Source of the DNA: Prado023 sp963774745
GTDB lineage: Bacteria > Actinomycetota > Actinomycetes > S36-B12 > CAIYMF01
Direction: 5' to 3'
Assembly (NCBI GenBank): GCA_963774745.1
Contig: CAVZGE010000002.1
Coordinates: 372,001-436,000 of the forward strand
Length of the DNA stretch: 64,000 nt
A model generated the notes under the pieces. That model was not told where the DNA came from. It was given only the letters and a program-made list of their open reading frames with translations, and did not search any database. This document shows positions 47,440 through 57,385 of this stretch, piece by piece. Positions within the stretch are counted from its first letter, which is position 1; the number at the start of each line of letters is the position of its first letter. The translations under genes and the position numbers were made by a program.

Positions 47440-48123
47440 ATGGACACGACGACGACCACGCGCCGGTTGCGCGCGGCTGGTTCGGGCCTCGTCGGCTCCC
47501 TGCTGCTGGTGGGGCTGGGGGCAGCCCCGGCGAGCGCGGACACCGCGATTGCCGCGGAGAACAGCTGGACCATGACCGGCCCGGCCGTTCCCGAGCTCGC
47601 CGACCCGTTCGTCCCGATCATCGACATCGACGCCGAGCGCGCAGAGGCCGAGCGGCGCAGGGCGCAGGCCAAGCGCGAGCGGGCGCAGGCGCGCCAGCGC
47701 AAGGCCGAGGAGGCCGACCGCAAGCGCCGTGCCCAGAAGGTGACCCCGGTCGCCGCCGGCTATGACCTGACCGCGCGGTTCGGCCAGGGCGGCGGCTACT
47801 GGAGCGGCGGGCGGCACACCGGCCTGGACTTCGCCGCCTCCGGCGGGACCGAGGTCCGGGCCGCACAGGCGGGTACGGTCGTCCTCGTCGGATGGCAGGG
47901 CTCCTACGGCAATCGCATCGAGGTCGAGCACGCCGACGGCACCATCACCACCTACAGCCACCTCTCGGGGATGGGCGTCGGAGTCGGTGACCGGGTCGCT
48001 GCCGGCCAGGCGATCGGCGCGATGGGGTCCACCGGCAACTCGACGGGGACCCACCTGCACTTCGAGGTCATCGAGCCGTCCGGATCGTTCATCGACCCGG
48101 GCCCGTGGCTCGGGCTGGTCTGA
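47440..48123 (+). CDS. Secreted M23 (LytM-type) peptidase
   Basis: This 227-residue protein has a signal peptide (twin Arg, hydrophobic stretch, ASA cleavage near residue 32), a charged coiled-coil of about 50 residues (RAEAERRRAQAKRERAQARQ), then the M23 zinc domain with H126 and D130 in HTGLDFA and H205-x-H207 in HLHFE. The coiled coil resembles that of cell-division and envelope-associated LytM factors. It would cut peptidoglycan cross-links or activate an amidase. GAGGAG precedes ATG 47440. Confidence 0.9.
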   Translation: MDTTTTTRRLRAAGSGLVGSLLLVGLGAAPASADTAIAAENSWTMTGPAVPELADPFVPIIDIDAERAEAERRRAQAKRERAQARQRKAEEADRKRRAQKVTPVAAGYDLTARFGQGGGYWSGGRHTGLDFAASGGTEVRAAQAGTVVLVGWQGSYGNRIEVEHADGTITTYSHLSGMGVGVGDRVAAGQAIGAMGSTGNSTGTHLHFEVIEPSGSFIDPGPWLGLV

Positions 48124-48260
48124 GGCGCGTCCTGCCGTTGGCCGCTGGCCACCAGCGGCTCCCGGATCCACCGGGCCGCGCCCGTCACCGCTCCGGCGAT
48201 CCCGCTGGCGTAGCGTGGGACCGTCACCATCGGGCCCGCACGGGGGAGGTTGCCGCCGAC

Positions 48261-49202
48261 ATGCTGCTCAGCCAGCCCGACCTACCAGGACCGCTCCTCG
48301 CGCCAGGTGCGCGCATCGCGGTCATCGCACCCTCGGGGCCGGTCCAGCCAGCCCGGCTCGGCCGCGGCCTCGACGTGCTCGTCGGGTGGGGCTACCGACC
48401 GCAGGTGGGCAAGCATGTCCTGGCCGTCGCCGGTCACACCGCGGGCACGACGGCACAACGCCTCGAGGACCTCCGCTGGGCGATGACCGACCCCGAGCTC
48501 GAGGCCATCTGGTTCGCCCGGGGCGGGTTCGGCGCGATGCACCTGCTCGAGGACCTGATCCGGCTCACGCGGGACCCCGCGGCCGTCCCCAGCCGCCCCC
48601 TGCTCGGATTCTCCGACGCCACGGCGTTCCTCGCCGCGCTCTACCGGGAGCACAGCCTGACCGACGACCTGGCACATCCGGTCGCGCACGGCCTCATGGG
48701 GATCCACGCCCCGGTCCTCACCGCCCTGGGTGACCTGGCGGCCCCGCCCGTCCTGGAGCGGGTCCGGGCGATGCTCCAGGACGGCTCCGGGTTCCGCGCG
48801 CGGGTCGACCACGTGGCCGGACCGCGCCGCGAGGTCCAGGGCCCGTTCGTCGGGGGGAACCTCGCGATGCTCGCGGCCCTGGCGGGCACCCCGCACGCCC
48901 TGCGCTCGCATGACGCGATCATGGTGCTCGAGGACATCGGCGAGCCGGTCTATCGCCTGGACCGGATGATCACGCAGCTGCAGCTGTCCGGCGGGCTGAT
49001 GGGCGTCCAGGCGTTCGCGCTCGGCTCCTTCAGCGCCGCGGTGGGGGAGCGCGACCAGCACGCCGAGAGCTTCATGGAGCAGCGGCTGCTGGAGTTCGAC
49101 GTGCCGATCGTGGTGGGCGTCCCCGTCGGCCATGACCCGGACAACGAGCCGTGGGTGTACGGGCAGGTCGGCCGGCTGGCCACCGACGAGCCAGCCACGT
49201 AG
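48261..49202 (+). CDS. LD-carboxypeptidase (peptidase family S66)
   Basis: This 313-residue protein has the S66 pattern: IAVIAPSGPVQPARLGRGLDVL, ARGGFGAMHLL, and nucleophile S118 in LLGFSDATA. The catalytic Glu is probably in VLEDIGEPVYRLDRM and the His in GVPVGHDPDN. The family releases D-Ala from murein tetrapeptides during cell-wall recycling. ATG 48261 sits 12 bp after GGGGGAGG, a slightly long gap. It follows the M23 gene on the same strand. Confidence 0.89.
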   Translation: MLLSQPDLPGPLLAPGARIAVIAPSGPVQPARLGRGLDVLVGWGYRPQVGKHVLAVAGHTAGTTAQRLEDLRWAMTDPELEAIWFARGGFGAMHLLEDLIRLTRDPAAVPSRPLLGFSDATAFLAALYREHSLTDDLAHPVAHGLMGIHAPVLTALGDLAAPPVLERVRAMLQDGSGFRARVDHVAGPRREVQGPFVGGNLAMLAALAGTPHALRSHDAIMVLEDIGEPVYRLDRMITQLQLSGGLMGVQAFALGSFSAAVGERDQHAESFMEQRLLEFDVPIVVGVPVGHDPDNEPWVYGQVGRLATDEPAT

Positions 49203-49278
49203 GGCGGCTCGAGCGCCGGCTCGAGCGTTGGGTCGAGGCTGGGTCGCGGACGGCCGGGGAGTCGCCGGGGTCCTCGGC

Positions 49279-49917
49279 TCAGACCACGCCGTACAGCCGG
49301 TCGCCCGCGTCGCCGAGCCCGGGCACGATGTACCCGTGGTCGTTGAGCCGCTCGTCGATCGCGGCGGTGACCAGGGTGATGCTCGGGATCCGGTCGGCGA
49401 CCGCGGCATCGACCGCCGCGATCCCCTCGGGGGCCGCCAGGATGCAGATCGCGGTGACGTCGCTGGCCCCCCGGGACAGCACCAGGTCGATCGCCATGAT
49501 CAGCGTGCCGCCCGTGGCCAGCATCGGGTCGAGCAGGAACACCTGCCGCCCGGCGAGGTCCATGGGCAGCCGGTCGGCGTACGTGGACGCCTCCAGGGTG
49601 ACCTCGTCGCGGATCATCCCGAGGAAGCCGATCTCCGCGGTCGGCAGCAGCCTGGTCATCCCCTCCAGCATCCCCAGGCCGGCACGCAGGATCGGGATCA
49701 CGACCGGACGGGGCTGGGCCATCCGGTGCCCGGTGGCCGGGCCGACCGGTGTGGTGATCGCCACCTCCGCGACCCGGATGTCGCGGGTGGCCTCGTAGGC
49801 CAGGAGCGTCACCAGCTCGTCGACGAGGCGCCGGAAGGTGGGCGAGTCGGTGCGCTCGTCACGCAGGGTCGTCAGCTTGTGGGCGACCAGCGGGTGGTCG
49901 GCGAGCATGGTGCGCAT
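49279..49917 (-). CDS. upp: Uracil phosphoribosyltransferase
   Basis: This 212-residue enzyme makes UMP from uracil and PRPP. It has PILRAGLGMLEG near residue 75 and the PRPP loop LLDPMLATGGTLI, then NDHGYIVPGLGDAGDRLYG at the end. Length is standard. ATG 49917 begins MRTMLADHPLVAHKLT, the usual start; longer frames upstream are rejected. It lies next to tadA on the same strand, with 67 bp between. Confidence 0.95.
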   Translation of the reverse strand: MRTMLADHPLVAHKLTTLRDERTDSPTFRRLVDELVTLLAYEATRDIRVAEVAITTPVGPATGHRMAQPRPVVIPILRAGLGMLEGMTRLLPTAEIGFLGMIRDEVTLEASTYADRLPMDLAGRQVFLLDPMLATGGTLIMAIDLVLSRGASDVTAICILAAPEGIAAVDAAVADRIPSITLVTAAIDERLNDHGYIVPGLGDAGDRLYGVV

Positions 49918-49984
49918 GGCCGCCACCCTATGCGCGCCCCGCGCCCGCCCCGGCACCGACCGGCCGCGGCATCGAGGTCGGGAG

Positions 49985-50449
49985 TCAGTCGCGGTGGGCG
50001 GCGAAGAAGTCGCGGAGCACCCGGGCGCAGTCCTCGGCCAGGACGCCGGCGACCACCTCGGGACGGTGGTTGAGCCGTGGGTCGCGGACCACGTCCCAGA
50101 GCGATCCCACCGCTCCGGCCTTCGGATCGAAGGCGCCGAAGACCACCCGGTCCACGCGCGACAGCACGATCGCCCCGGCGCACATCGTGCACGGCTCGAG
50201 GGTGACCACCAGGGTCGCGCCCTCGAGCCGCCACTGCCCCGTCCTCTGGGCGGCGGCCCGCAGCGCCAGCACCTCGGCGTGGGCGGTGGGATCGGCGTCG
50301 CGCTCGCGGCGGTTGAAGCCCTCGCCGATCACGGCTCCCCGGGCATCGAGCACCACCGCGCCGATCGGGACGTCGCCGCCGGGCAGCGCCCGCGCGGCCA
50401 CGGCCAGGGCGAGGCGCATGGCCCGCTCGTCAGCCGTGGAGGACCTCAC
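49985..50449 (-). CDS. tadA: tRNA-specific adenosine deaminase TadA
   Basis: This 154-residue zinc deaminase changes A34 to inosine in tRNA-Arg(ACG). The active site is H57-A-E59 and PCTMC with C87 and C90. DVPIGAVV and GAFDPKAGAVGSLWDV are typical of TadA. GTG 50449 gives full length; ATG 50419 is a later option. The gene is followed by upp. Confidence 0.94.
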   Translation of the reverse strand: MRSSTADERAMRLALAVAARALPGGDVPIGAVVLDARGAVIGEGFNRRERDADPTAHAEVLALRAAAQRTGQWRLEGATLVVTLEPCTMCAGAIVLSRVDRVVFGAFDPKAGAVGSLWDVVRDPRLNHRPEVVAGVLAEDCARVLRDFFAAHRD

Positions 50450-50519
50450 AGCCCGCAGTCTGCCATCGGCTCAGACGTGCGTGACCGCTCCCACGACCCT
50501 GGTCGAGGAGTCCCTGGCG

Positions 50520-51674
50520 TCACCGAACAGCACCCGGGTCCTCGAGTCCGAGGGCCTGGGCCGCCGCCTTGTTGCGCACAGTCCCGCGGTGGACCACTGC
50601 GCACCCGGCGATGACCTCGTCGGTCAGGTCCGGGTCGGCCGCACCATCGGCCGTGATCAGGGTCAGGAGGGCCACGACGTTGGCCGAGTACAACGTCGAG
50701 GCGTGCACCGGCAGCTGGCTGGGCACGTCGGCCGCACCCCACACCAGGGCGCCCCCGATCTGCACCTCGGCGCCGGGCTGGGAGCCCTCGACGTTGCCAC
50801 CGGACTCGGCGGCCAGGTCGACGACGACCGAGCCGCGACGCATCGCGGCGACCATCTGGGCACTGACCAGCAGCGGTGCGGGCCGGCCGGGAACCGCAGC
50901 GGTCGTGATGACCACATCCGCGTCGGCCACGTACGGCGCCAGGAGCTCCATCTGCCGGGCCGACCGCTCGGCGGTCATCTCGGTGGCGTACCCGCCGGTG
51001 CCCTCGGCCGTCTCGAGGTCGAGGTCGAGGAACGTCGCGCCCATCGACCCGACCTCCTCGGCGCTCTCGGGTCGCACGTCGTGGGCCGAGACGACGGCGC
51101 CGAGCCGGCGTGCGGTCGCCATCGCCTGCAGCCCGGCCACGCCGGCGCCGAGCACCAGGACCTTCGCCGGCGGGATGGTCCCGGCCGCGGTCATGAACAG
51201 GGGGAAGAACTTGGGCAGCCGGGTGGCCGCCACCAGCACCGCCAGGTACCCGGACACCAGTGACTGGGAGGTCAGGGCGTCCATCGACTGGGCGCGCGAG
51301 ATGCGGGGGACCAGGTCGAAGGACAGCGCCGTGGCCCCGGCGTTGGCCGCCGCAACCACCGTGGACAGGTCGGCGACCGGCTGCAGGAACGACACCATGA
51401 TGGCTCCCGGCTTGAGCAGCTCGACCGCCCTCGGGTGCAGCGGGCGCACGGTGGCGACCACGTCGGTGACCCCCAGCGCCGCGGCCACGTGCTCGGTGCC
51501 GATCACCTCGGCGCCGGCCCGCCGGTAGTCCTCGTCCGTTGCGTTGCTGCGCAGCCCGGCACCGGTCTGGACGGCGACCGTCAGGCCCAGGGCCGTCAGG
51601 CGTCCGATGGATTCGGGGACCAGCGCCACGCGATTCTCGCCGGGCCGGGACTCCGCCGGCACGAGAACCTTCAT
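50520..51674 (-). CDS. pntA: NAD(P) transhydrogenase, subunit alpha part 1 (orphan)
   Basis: This 384-residue protein is the soluble NAD(H)-binding domain I of proton-translocating transhydrogenase. It starts MKVLVPAESRPGENRVALVP, has the Rossmann loop VLGAGVAGLQAMATARRLGAVV and VVDLAAESGGNVE. It lacks the membrane segments of full-length PntA, as in the three-gene form pntAA-pntAB-pntB. No pntAB or pntB follows; the next gene downstream is tadA. AGGAGGTG precedes ATG 51674, so it is expressed. An alanine-dehydrogenase identity is less likely because of the VPGRPAPLL and AAESGGN blocks. Confidence 0.87.
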   Translation of the reverse strand: MKVLVPAESRPGENRVALVPESIGRLTALGLTVAVQTGAGLRSNATDEDYRRAGAEVIGTEHVAAALGVTDVVATVRPLHPRAVELLKPGAIMVSFLQPVADLSTVVAAANAGATALSFDLVPRISRAQSMDALTSQSLVSGYLAVLVAATRLPKFFPLFMTAAGTIPPAKVLVLGAGVAGLQAMATARRLGAVVSAHDVRPESAEEVGSMGATFLDLDLETAEGTGGYATEMTAERSARQMELLAPYVADADVVITTAAVPGRPAPLLVSAQMVAAMRRGSVVVDLAAESGGNVEGSQPGAEVQIGGALVWGAADVPSQLPVHASTLYSANVVALLTLITADGAADPDLTDEVIAGCAVVHRGTVRNKAAAQALGLEDPGAVR

Positions 51675-51901
51675 GGGGTTCACCTCCTGCGCCCGGGTGC
51701 CTGAGCACCACCGGGCGTCCTGTCGTAGGAGGTCAAGCCTATGTCCCGTTCGGCGGCCCCCTGACCGGGACGGGGGCCCTGCAGGGAGGCCGGGGGGCCC
51801 GACCCCGGAGCCGATGGACCCGACTCGACATCGACCGCGCGACCGCCGCCCGGGGAGCACGTCGGCTTGTGCGCCGGGCCAACTGCTGGTCTTGTGGTCC
51901 C

Positions 51902-52930
51902 ATGCGCAGCCCCATCTCGATCATGAGCCCCGCTGGTTTCAACGGCGCCACGATCCTGCGCGCCCATGCCCGGGGCCGCGGGACGCGCCAGTCGTTCTTC
52001 GAGGGGTGGTACGTCAAGCTCGTCAGCGCGGACCGACGCACCCGGCTGGCGGTGATCCCGGGGATGTTCCTCTCCGAGGACGGCTCGATCGCCGAGGCCT
52101 TCGTGCAGGTCCTCGACGGGATCACGGGCAGCACGGCCTACCACCGGTTCCCCCTGTCGGACTTCCGCGCCGACCCCCGGCGCTTCGACGTCCGCGTCGG
52201 GGCCAACCGGTTCAGCGCCGATGGCATCGTGGTGGACGTGCCGGGGCTCGCGGCGGAGGTGCGCTTCGGCCCCGGCGCGCAGTGGCCCGTGACCGTCCGG
52301 GAGCCCGGCGCGATGGGCTGGTACGCGTGGGTGCCGACGATGGAGTGCTACCACGGTGTGGTCAGCCTGGACCACGCCCTGGCCGGCTGGGTGGACCCGG
52401 GCTCGGGCCGCGTGGACCTCGCCGGGGGCCGCGGCTACCTGGAGAAGGACTGGGGCACCGCCTTCCCGAAGGCCTACGTGTGGATGCAGTCCAACCACTT
52501 CGAGGAGCCGGGCGTCAGCCTGGTCGCCTCCACCGCCCTGATCCCGTGGCGCAGCGCGGCCTTCCGGGGGGACCTCGTGGGGCTGCACCTGCCGGCCGGC
52601 CCGGTCGGCGGGCTGCATCGGTTCACCAGCTACACCCGGGCCCGGACGATCGAGCTGGACGTCGGGGACGACGCGGTGCGGTGGTCGCTGGAGTCACCGC
52701 GTGGGGATCGTCTCGACCTCACCGCGACGATCGGGGGCCGCACCACCGGCCTGCTGCACTCGCCGGTCCGCACCGAGATGCACCAGCGCGTCGCCGAGAC
52801 CCTCGACGGGACGCTCGAGGTCAGGCTCGCCGACCCGTCGGGGCGGACCCGGTACGAGGGTGTCGGGCAGTGCGCCGGGGTCGAGGTCCACGGCGCGATC
52901 GACCAGCTGCTGGCCACTTCCGGGCGGTGA
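51902..52930 (+). CDS. Tocopherol cyclase-family protein
   Basis: This 342-residue protein has the family landmarks: FFEGWYVKLVS near residue 35, GWYAWVPTMECYHGVVSL in the middle, and YLEKDWGTAFPKAYVWMQSNHF. Plant and cyanobacterial members close the chromanol ring of tocopherol; bacterial members have unknown substrates and related folds act on carotenoids or other terpenoids. No partner genes for tocopherol synthesis are nearby. Start may be ATG 51902 or ATG 51923. It diverges from pntA with 227 bp between. Confidence 0.8.
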   Translation: MRSPISIMSPAGFNGATILRAHARGRGTRQSFFEGWYVKLVSADRRTRLAVIPGMFLSEDGSIAEAFVQVLDGITGSTAYHRFPLSDFRADPRRFDVRVGANRFSADGIVVDVPGLAAEVRFGPGAQWPVTVREPGAMGWYAWVPTMECYHGVVSLDHALAGWVDPGSGRVDLAGGRGYLEKDWGTAFPKAYVWMQSNHFEEPGVSLVASTALIPWRSAAFRGDLVGLHLPAGPVGGLHRFTSYTRARTIELDVGDDAVRWSLESPRGDRLDLTATIGGRTTGLLHSPVRTEMHQRVAETLDGTLEVRLADPSGRTRYEGVGQCAGVEVHGAIDQLLATSGR

Positions 52931-53029
52931 TCCCCGGGCCGCTCCGGTTGTCAGGACATCGGGACGGGGGAAGGGGCAGACTGGCCCCACACCGGGGCGC
53001 GGACGCCCCACACACGAATCGGAGGAAGC

Positions 53030-53263
53030 ATGGGCAAGGCTGAGGACATCATCGAGGCCCTGGGAGGGGCGGACAACATCGACGAGATCGAGGCCTGCGC
53101 GACGCGCCTGCGCACGGTGGTCAACGATCCGTCGCTGGTCAACGAGAAGGCCCTCAAGGCCGCGGGCGCGTTCGGCGTCCTGTCCGCCGGCTCGGTCCTC
53201 CAGGTCATCGTGGGTGGCGAGGCCGACGGCCTGGCCATGGACATCAACGACATCATCGAATAA
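53030..53263 (+). CDS. PTS EIIB component, glucose/GlcNAc family
   Basis: This 77-residue protein is a stand-alone EIIB domain of the glucose superfamily. Cys23 in EACATRLRTVV is the phosphorylated residue (family pattern C-x-T-R-L-R). It passes phosphate from EIIA to the sugar held by EIIC. GGAGGAAGC precedes ATG. A small hairpin, GGGGCG/CGCCCC at 52994-53009, lies 12 bp before the ribosome site. First gene of a PTS cluster. Confidence 0.93.
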   Translation: MGKAEDIIEALGGADNIDEIEACATRLRTVVNDPSLVNEKALKAAGAFGVLSAGSVLQVIVGGEADGLAMDINDIIE

Positions 53264-53275
53264 GGGAGCATCAAC

Positions 53276-53728
53276 GTGGCACTGCAGGTCCTGTCCCCCA
53301 TGCCCGGTCGGGTCGCGAACCTGACCGAGGTTCCGGATCCGATGTTCGCCGAGGCCATGCTCGGTCCCGGCCTCGCGATCGATCCGCCGCGCCGCGCGGT
53401 CGTCGCCGTCGCGCCGATCTCGGGCACCATCGCCAGCCTGTTCCCGCACGCCATGGGCATCGAGGCTGACGGCTACTCGATCCTGGTCCACCTGGGCCTG
53501 GAGACCGTCCAGCTCAACGGCGAGGGCTTCACCCTGCTCAAGGCCAAGGGCGACACCGTCGTGGCCGGCGAGCCGGTCATCGAGTGGGATCCCTCGGTCA
53601 TCGAGGCCGGTGGACTTCCGGTCATCACCCCGCTGATCGCGATCCAGGCCGAGGCCGGCCAGATCACCCAGCTCGTCCCCGACGGCACCGAGGTCGAGGC
53701 CGGCACCGCCGTCTTCGAGATCGCCTGA
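53276..53728 (+). CDS. crr: PTS EIIA component, glucose family
   Basis: This 150-residue protein is the EIIA-Glc fold. The phosphorylated His72 is in SILVHLGLETVQLNG, and the second active-site His is H58 in LFPHAMGIE. It takes phosphate from HPr and gives it to EIIB, and can regulate other systems. GTG 53276 follows the EIIB stop by 12 bp with AAGGGAG ahead. Confidence 0.94.
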   Translation: MALQVLSPMPGRVANLTEVPDPMFAEAMLGPGLAIDPPRRAVVAVAPISGTIASLFPHAMGIEADGYSILVHLGLETVQLNGEGFTLLKAKGDTVVAGEPVIEWDPSVIEAGGLPVITPLIAIQAEAGQITQLVPDGTEVEAGTAVFEIA

Positions 53729-53804
53729 TCCGCATCGCGGTCGCCGATGCGACAACCTGCCCGCGAGGGCTCCATCCACAGCACAACCTGAGAGGTGTTT
53801 GATC

Positions 53805-54077
53805 GTGGCTGAAATCACCGTTGTCCTGCCCCCCGGAGTCGGGCTGCACGCCCGGCCGGCGGCACTCTTCGTCGGGGCGGCCGCCAAGTCGGCCTGCGAC
53901 GTGACCATCGGACGCCCGGGTGAGCCCGGCGTCAACGCCAAGAGCATCCTGGGCGTCATGGGCCTGGGCGCGAAGGCCGGCGAGGAGATGGTCGTCACCG
54001 CCGAGGGCGAGGGCGCCGACGAGCTGCTGGCCGGTCTCAAGGAGATCCTGGAGACCCCTGAGGGTGGCCATGCCTGA
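53805..54077 (+). CDS. ptsH: PTS phosphocarrier protein HPr
   Basis: This 90-residue protein has His15 in GLHARPAALFV, the site phosphorylated by EI, and Ser47 in VNAKSILGVMGL, the regulatory position. GTG 53805 is chosen since AGAGGTG lies 9 bp upstream and it gives the usual MAEI start; TTG 53799 is unlikely. It overlaps ptsI by 8 bases. Confidence 0.95.
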   Translation: MAEITVVLPPGVGLHARPAALFVGAAAKSACDVTIGRPGEPGVNAKSILGVMGLGAKAGEEMVVTAEGEGADELLAGLKEILETPEGGHA

Positions 54078-55758
54078 CCTGAGGACCCTGACGGGAGTCG
54101 GGGTCAGCCCCGGCGTGGGTGCCGGACCGGTCGTGCGCGTCGTGGACTCCGTCCCCGAGCCCAAGCAGGGCCCGGGGGCGGGGAGCCCCGAGCAGGAGTA
54201 CGCGGCGGCCGCCAAGGCTCTGGAGGATGTGGCCGCCGATCTCGAGGATCGCGGCCAGCGTGCCGGGGGCGAGGCGCAGCACGTGCTCGAGGCCCAGGCC
54301 ATGATGGCCCGGGATCCGGACCTCGCCGTCGGCATCAAGGCGCGCACCGACGCCGGCTCGAACGCGGCCCGTGCGGCCTATGACGCGTTCGGGGCGACCC
54401 GCGAGATCCTGCTCACGCTCGGGGAGTACTTCGCCGCGCGCGTCACCGACCTCGACGACATCCGCAACCGGACCGTCGCCCTGCTGCTCGACGTGCCGGC
54501 CCCCGGCATCCCCGAGCTCAAGGAGCCCAGCATCCTGGTGGCGATGGACCTCGCTCCGGCCGACACCGCCCTCATCGACAAGTCGATGGTGCTGGCGTTC
54601 GCCACCCAGGAGGGCGGCCCGACGTCGCACACCTCGATCCTGGCCCGCAACCTCGGCATCCCCGCCGTGGTCGGCTGCCCGGGCGTGCGCGAGCTCGCGG
54701 TGGGCACCTACGTGATGGTGGACGGCTCCGCGGGCAAGGTCGTCATCGACCCGCCGGTCGAGATGGTCGCCGAGCTCGCCGGGCGGGACGAGAAGCGGCG
54801 TGCCGCCCTGGCCGCCGTGGGCAACGCCCCCGGCGCGACCAGCGACGGGTACGAGGTGCCGCTGCTGGCCAACATCGGCGGCTTCGACGACGTGGCCGGG
54901 GCGCTGGCCAACGGCGCCGAGGGGGTCGGGCTGTTCCGCAGCGAGCTGCTGTTCCTGGACCGGACCGACGCCCCGAGCGAGGACGAGCAGTACGGCCTGT
55001 ACCGGGCGGTGCTCGAGGGGTTCGCGGGCAAGAAGGTCGTCGTCCGGACGCTGGACGCCGGCGCCGACAAGCCGCTGCCGTTCCTGCCGTTCGGCGAGGA
55101 GCCCAACCCAGCCATGGGTGTCCGCGGCCTGCGCATCTGCATGCAGGCACCGGACATCATGCACACCCAGCTGCACGCACTGGCCAGGGCCGCCGAGGGC
55201 CTGGACGCCGAGCTCTGGGTGATGGCCCCGATGATCGCCGACGTCTACGAGGCGACGTGGTTCCGCGAGGCCTGCAAGAAGGCGGGGCTGCACGCCAAGA
55301 TCGGCACGATGGTCGAGATCCCGGCCGCTGCCCTGCGCTCGCGGCACCTGGGCCAGGTGGCGGAGTTCTTCTCCATCGGCAGCAACGACCTGACGCAGTA
55401 CACGTTCGCGGCCGATCGTCAGATCGGGTCCGTGGCGCGGCTGCAGGACGCGTGGCAGCCGGCGATCCTCGACCTCGTCGCGGCGACGGTCACTGGTGGC
55501 CAGGCCAACGGCATCCCCACGGGTGTCTGCGGCGAGGCGGCCGCGGATCCGGCCCTGGGCTGCGTCCTGGTCGGGCTGGGTGTCAACACGTTGTCGATGT
55601 CGGCCGGCTCCCTGCCGGGCGTGCGCGCGGCCCTGGCTGCCCACACGCTCGACGAGTGCAAGGCGGCCGCGGCCGCGGCGATCAACGCCGTGGACGCGCC
55701 GGCGGCCAAGGCGGCAGCACGGGCAGCACTGCCCAAGCTTGCCGAGCTGGGCCTGTAG
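54070..55758 (+). CDS. ptsI: PTS enzyme I
   Basis: This 562-residue protein takes phosphate from PEP. His187 in GGPTSHTSILAR is the phosphorylated residue. EGVGLFRSELLFLD, AMGVRGLRICMQ and FFSIGSNDLTQYTFAADR belong to the PEP-binding C-terminal barrel. It is normal length. ATG 54070 overlaps the HPr gene. It ends at a strong hairpin, with the EIIC gene beginning 248 bp further on. Confidence 0.97.
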   Translation: MPDLRTLTGVGVSPGVGAGPVVRVVDSVPEPKQGPGAGSPEQEYAAAAKALEDVAADLEDRGQRAGGEAQHVLEAQAMMARDPDLAVGIKARTDAGSNAARAAYDAFGATREILLTLGEYFAARVTDLDDIRNRTVALLLDVPAPGIPELKEPSILVAMDLAPADTALIDKSMVLAFATQEGGPTSHTSILARNLGIPAVVGCPGVRELAVGTYVMVDGSAGKVVIDPPVEMVAELAGRDEKRRAALAAVGNAPGATSDGYEVPLLANIGGFDDVAGALANGAEGVGLFRSELLFLDRTDAPSEDEQYGLYRAVLEGFAGKKVVVRTLDAGADKPLPFLPFGEEPNPAMGVRGLRICMQAPDIMHTQLHALARAAEGLDAELWVMAPMIADVYEATWFREACKKAGLHAKIGTMVEIPAAALRSRHLGQVAEFFSIGSNDLTQYTFAADRQIGSVARLQDAWQPAILDLVAATVTGGQANGIPTGVCGEAAADPALGCVLVGLGVNTLSMSAGSLPGVRAALAAHTLDECKAAAAAAINAVDAPAAKAAARAALPKLAELGL

Positions 55759-55806
55759 GAGAGGTACTTCCAGCGGTCGCAGGCCGCGGCAGGACGGATG
55801 GACCGA

Positions 55807-55850
55807 GCACGGATGCGCTGTCGGGGGAAGCTCCGGCAGCGCATTCGTGC
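55807..55850 (+). terminator. 18-bp hairpin after ptsI
   Basis: 55807-55824 pairs with 55833-55850, all 18 positions if two G-U pairs are counted, with an 8-nt loop. No T-run. It separates ptsI from the EIIC gene, so EIIC may be transcribed partly from its own promoter. Confidence 0.65.
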
Positions 55851-56006
55851 GTCCCGGTAGGAGTCGATGGGGCTGCCCGCGAGGTGGTGCCAACGGACCG
55901 AAGATGCTGTTGCGCGTGTTGTTCCTGTGAACGGATGTTGCGGCAGTGGCCGGTGCTACGTTGGCGCTGCGACGGGAACGTCCCCGAGTGAGGAGGGTTG
56001 CGCACT

Positions 56007-57284
<1,278 letters not shown>

Positions 57285-57315
57285 GGCCACGACCGACAGC
57301 TGAACATCGCTGCAC

Positions 57316-57347
57316 CGGGAGGCCGGACCCACGGGTCCGGCCTCCCG
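57316..57347. terminator. Bidirectional terminator between EIIC and purC
   Basis: Perfect 15-bp stem CGGGAGGCCGGACCC (57316-57330) with its complement at 57333-57347, between two convergent genes. Confidence 0.8.
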
Positions 57348-57385
57348 CACGTGGAGTGGGGCAGCTGGGGGCCGAGCCGGAGCGG

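Noticed and set aside
52931..53029. DasR box before the PTS cluster
   Set aside because: No match to the TGGTCTAGACCA-like consensus; only a short GC hairpin is present.
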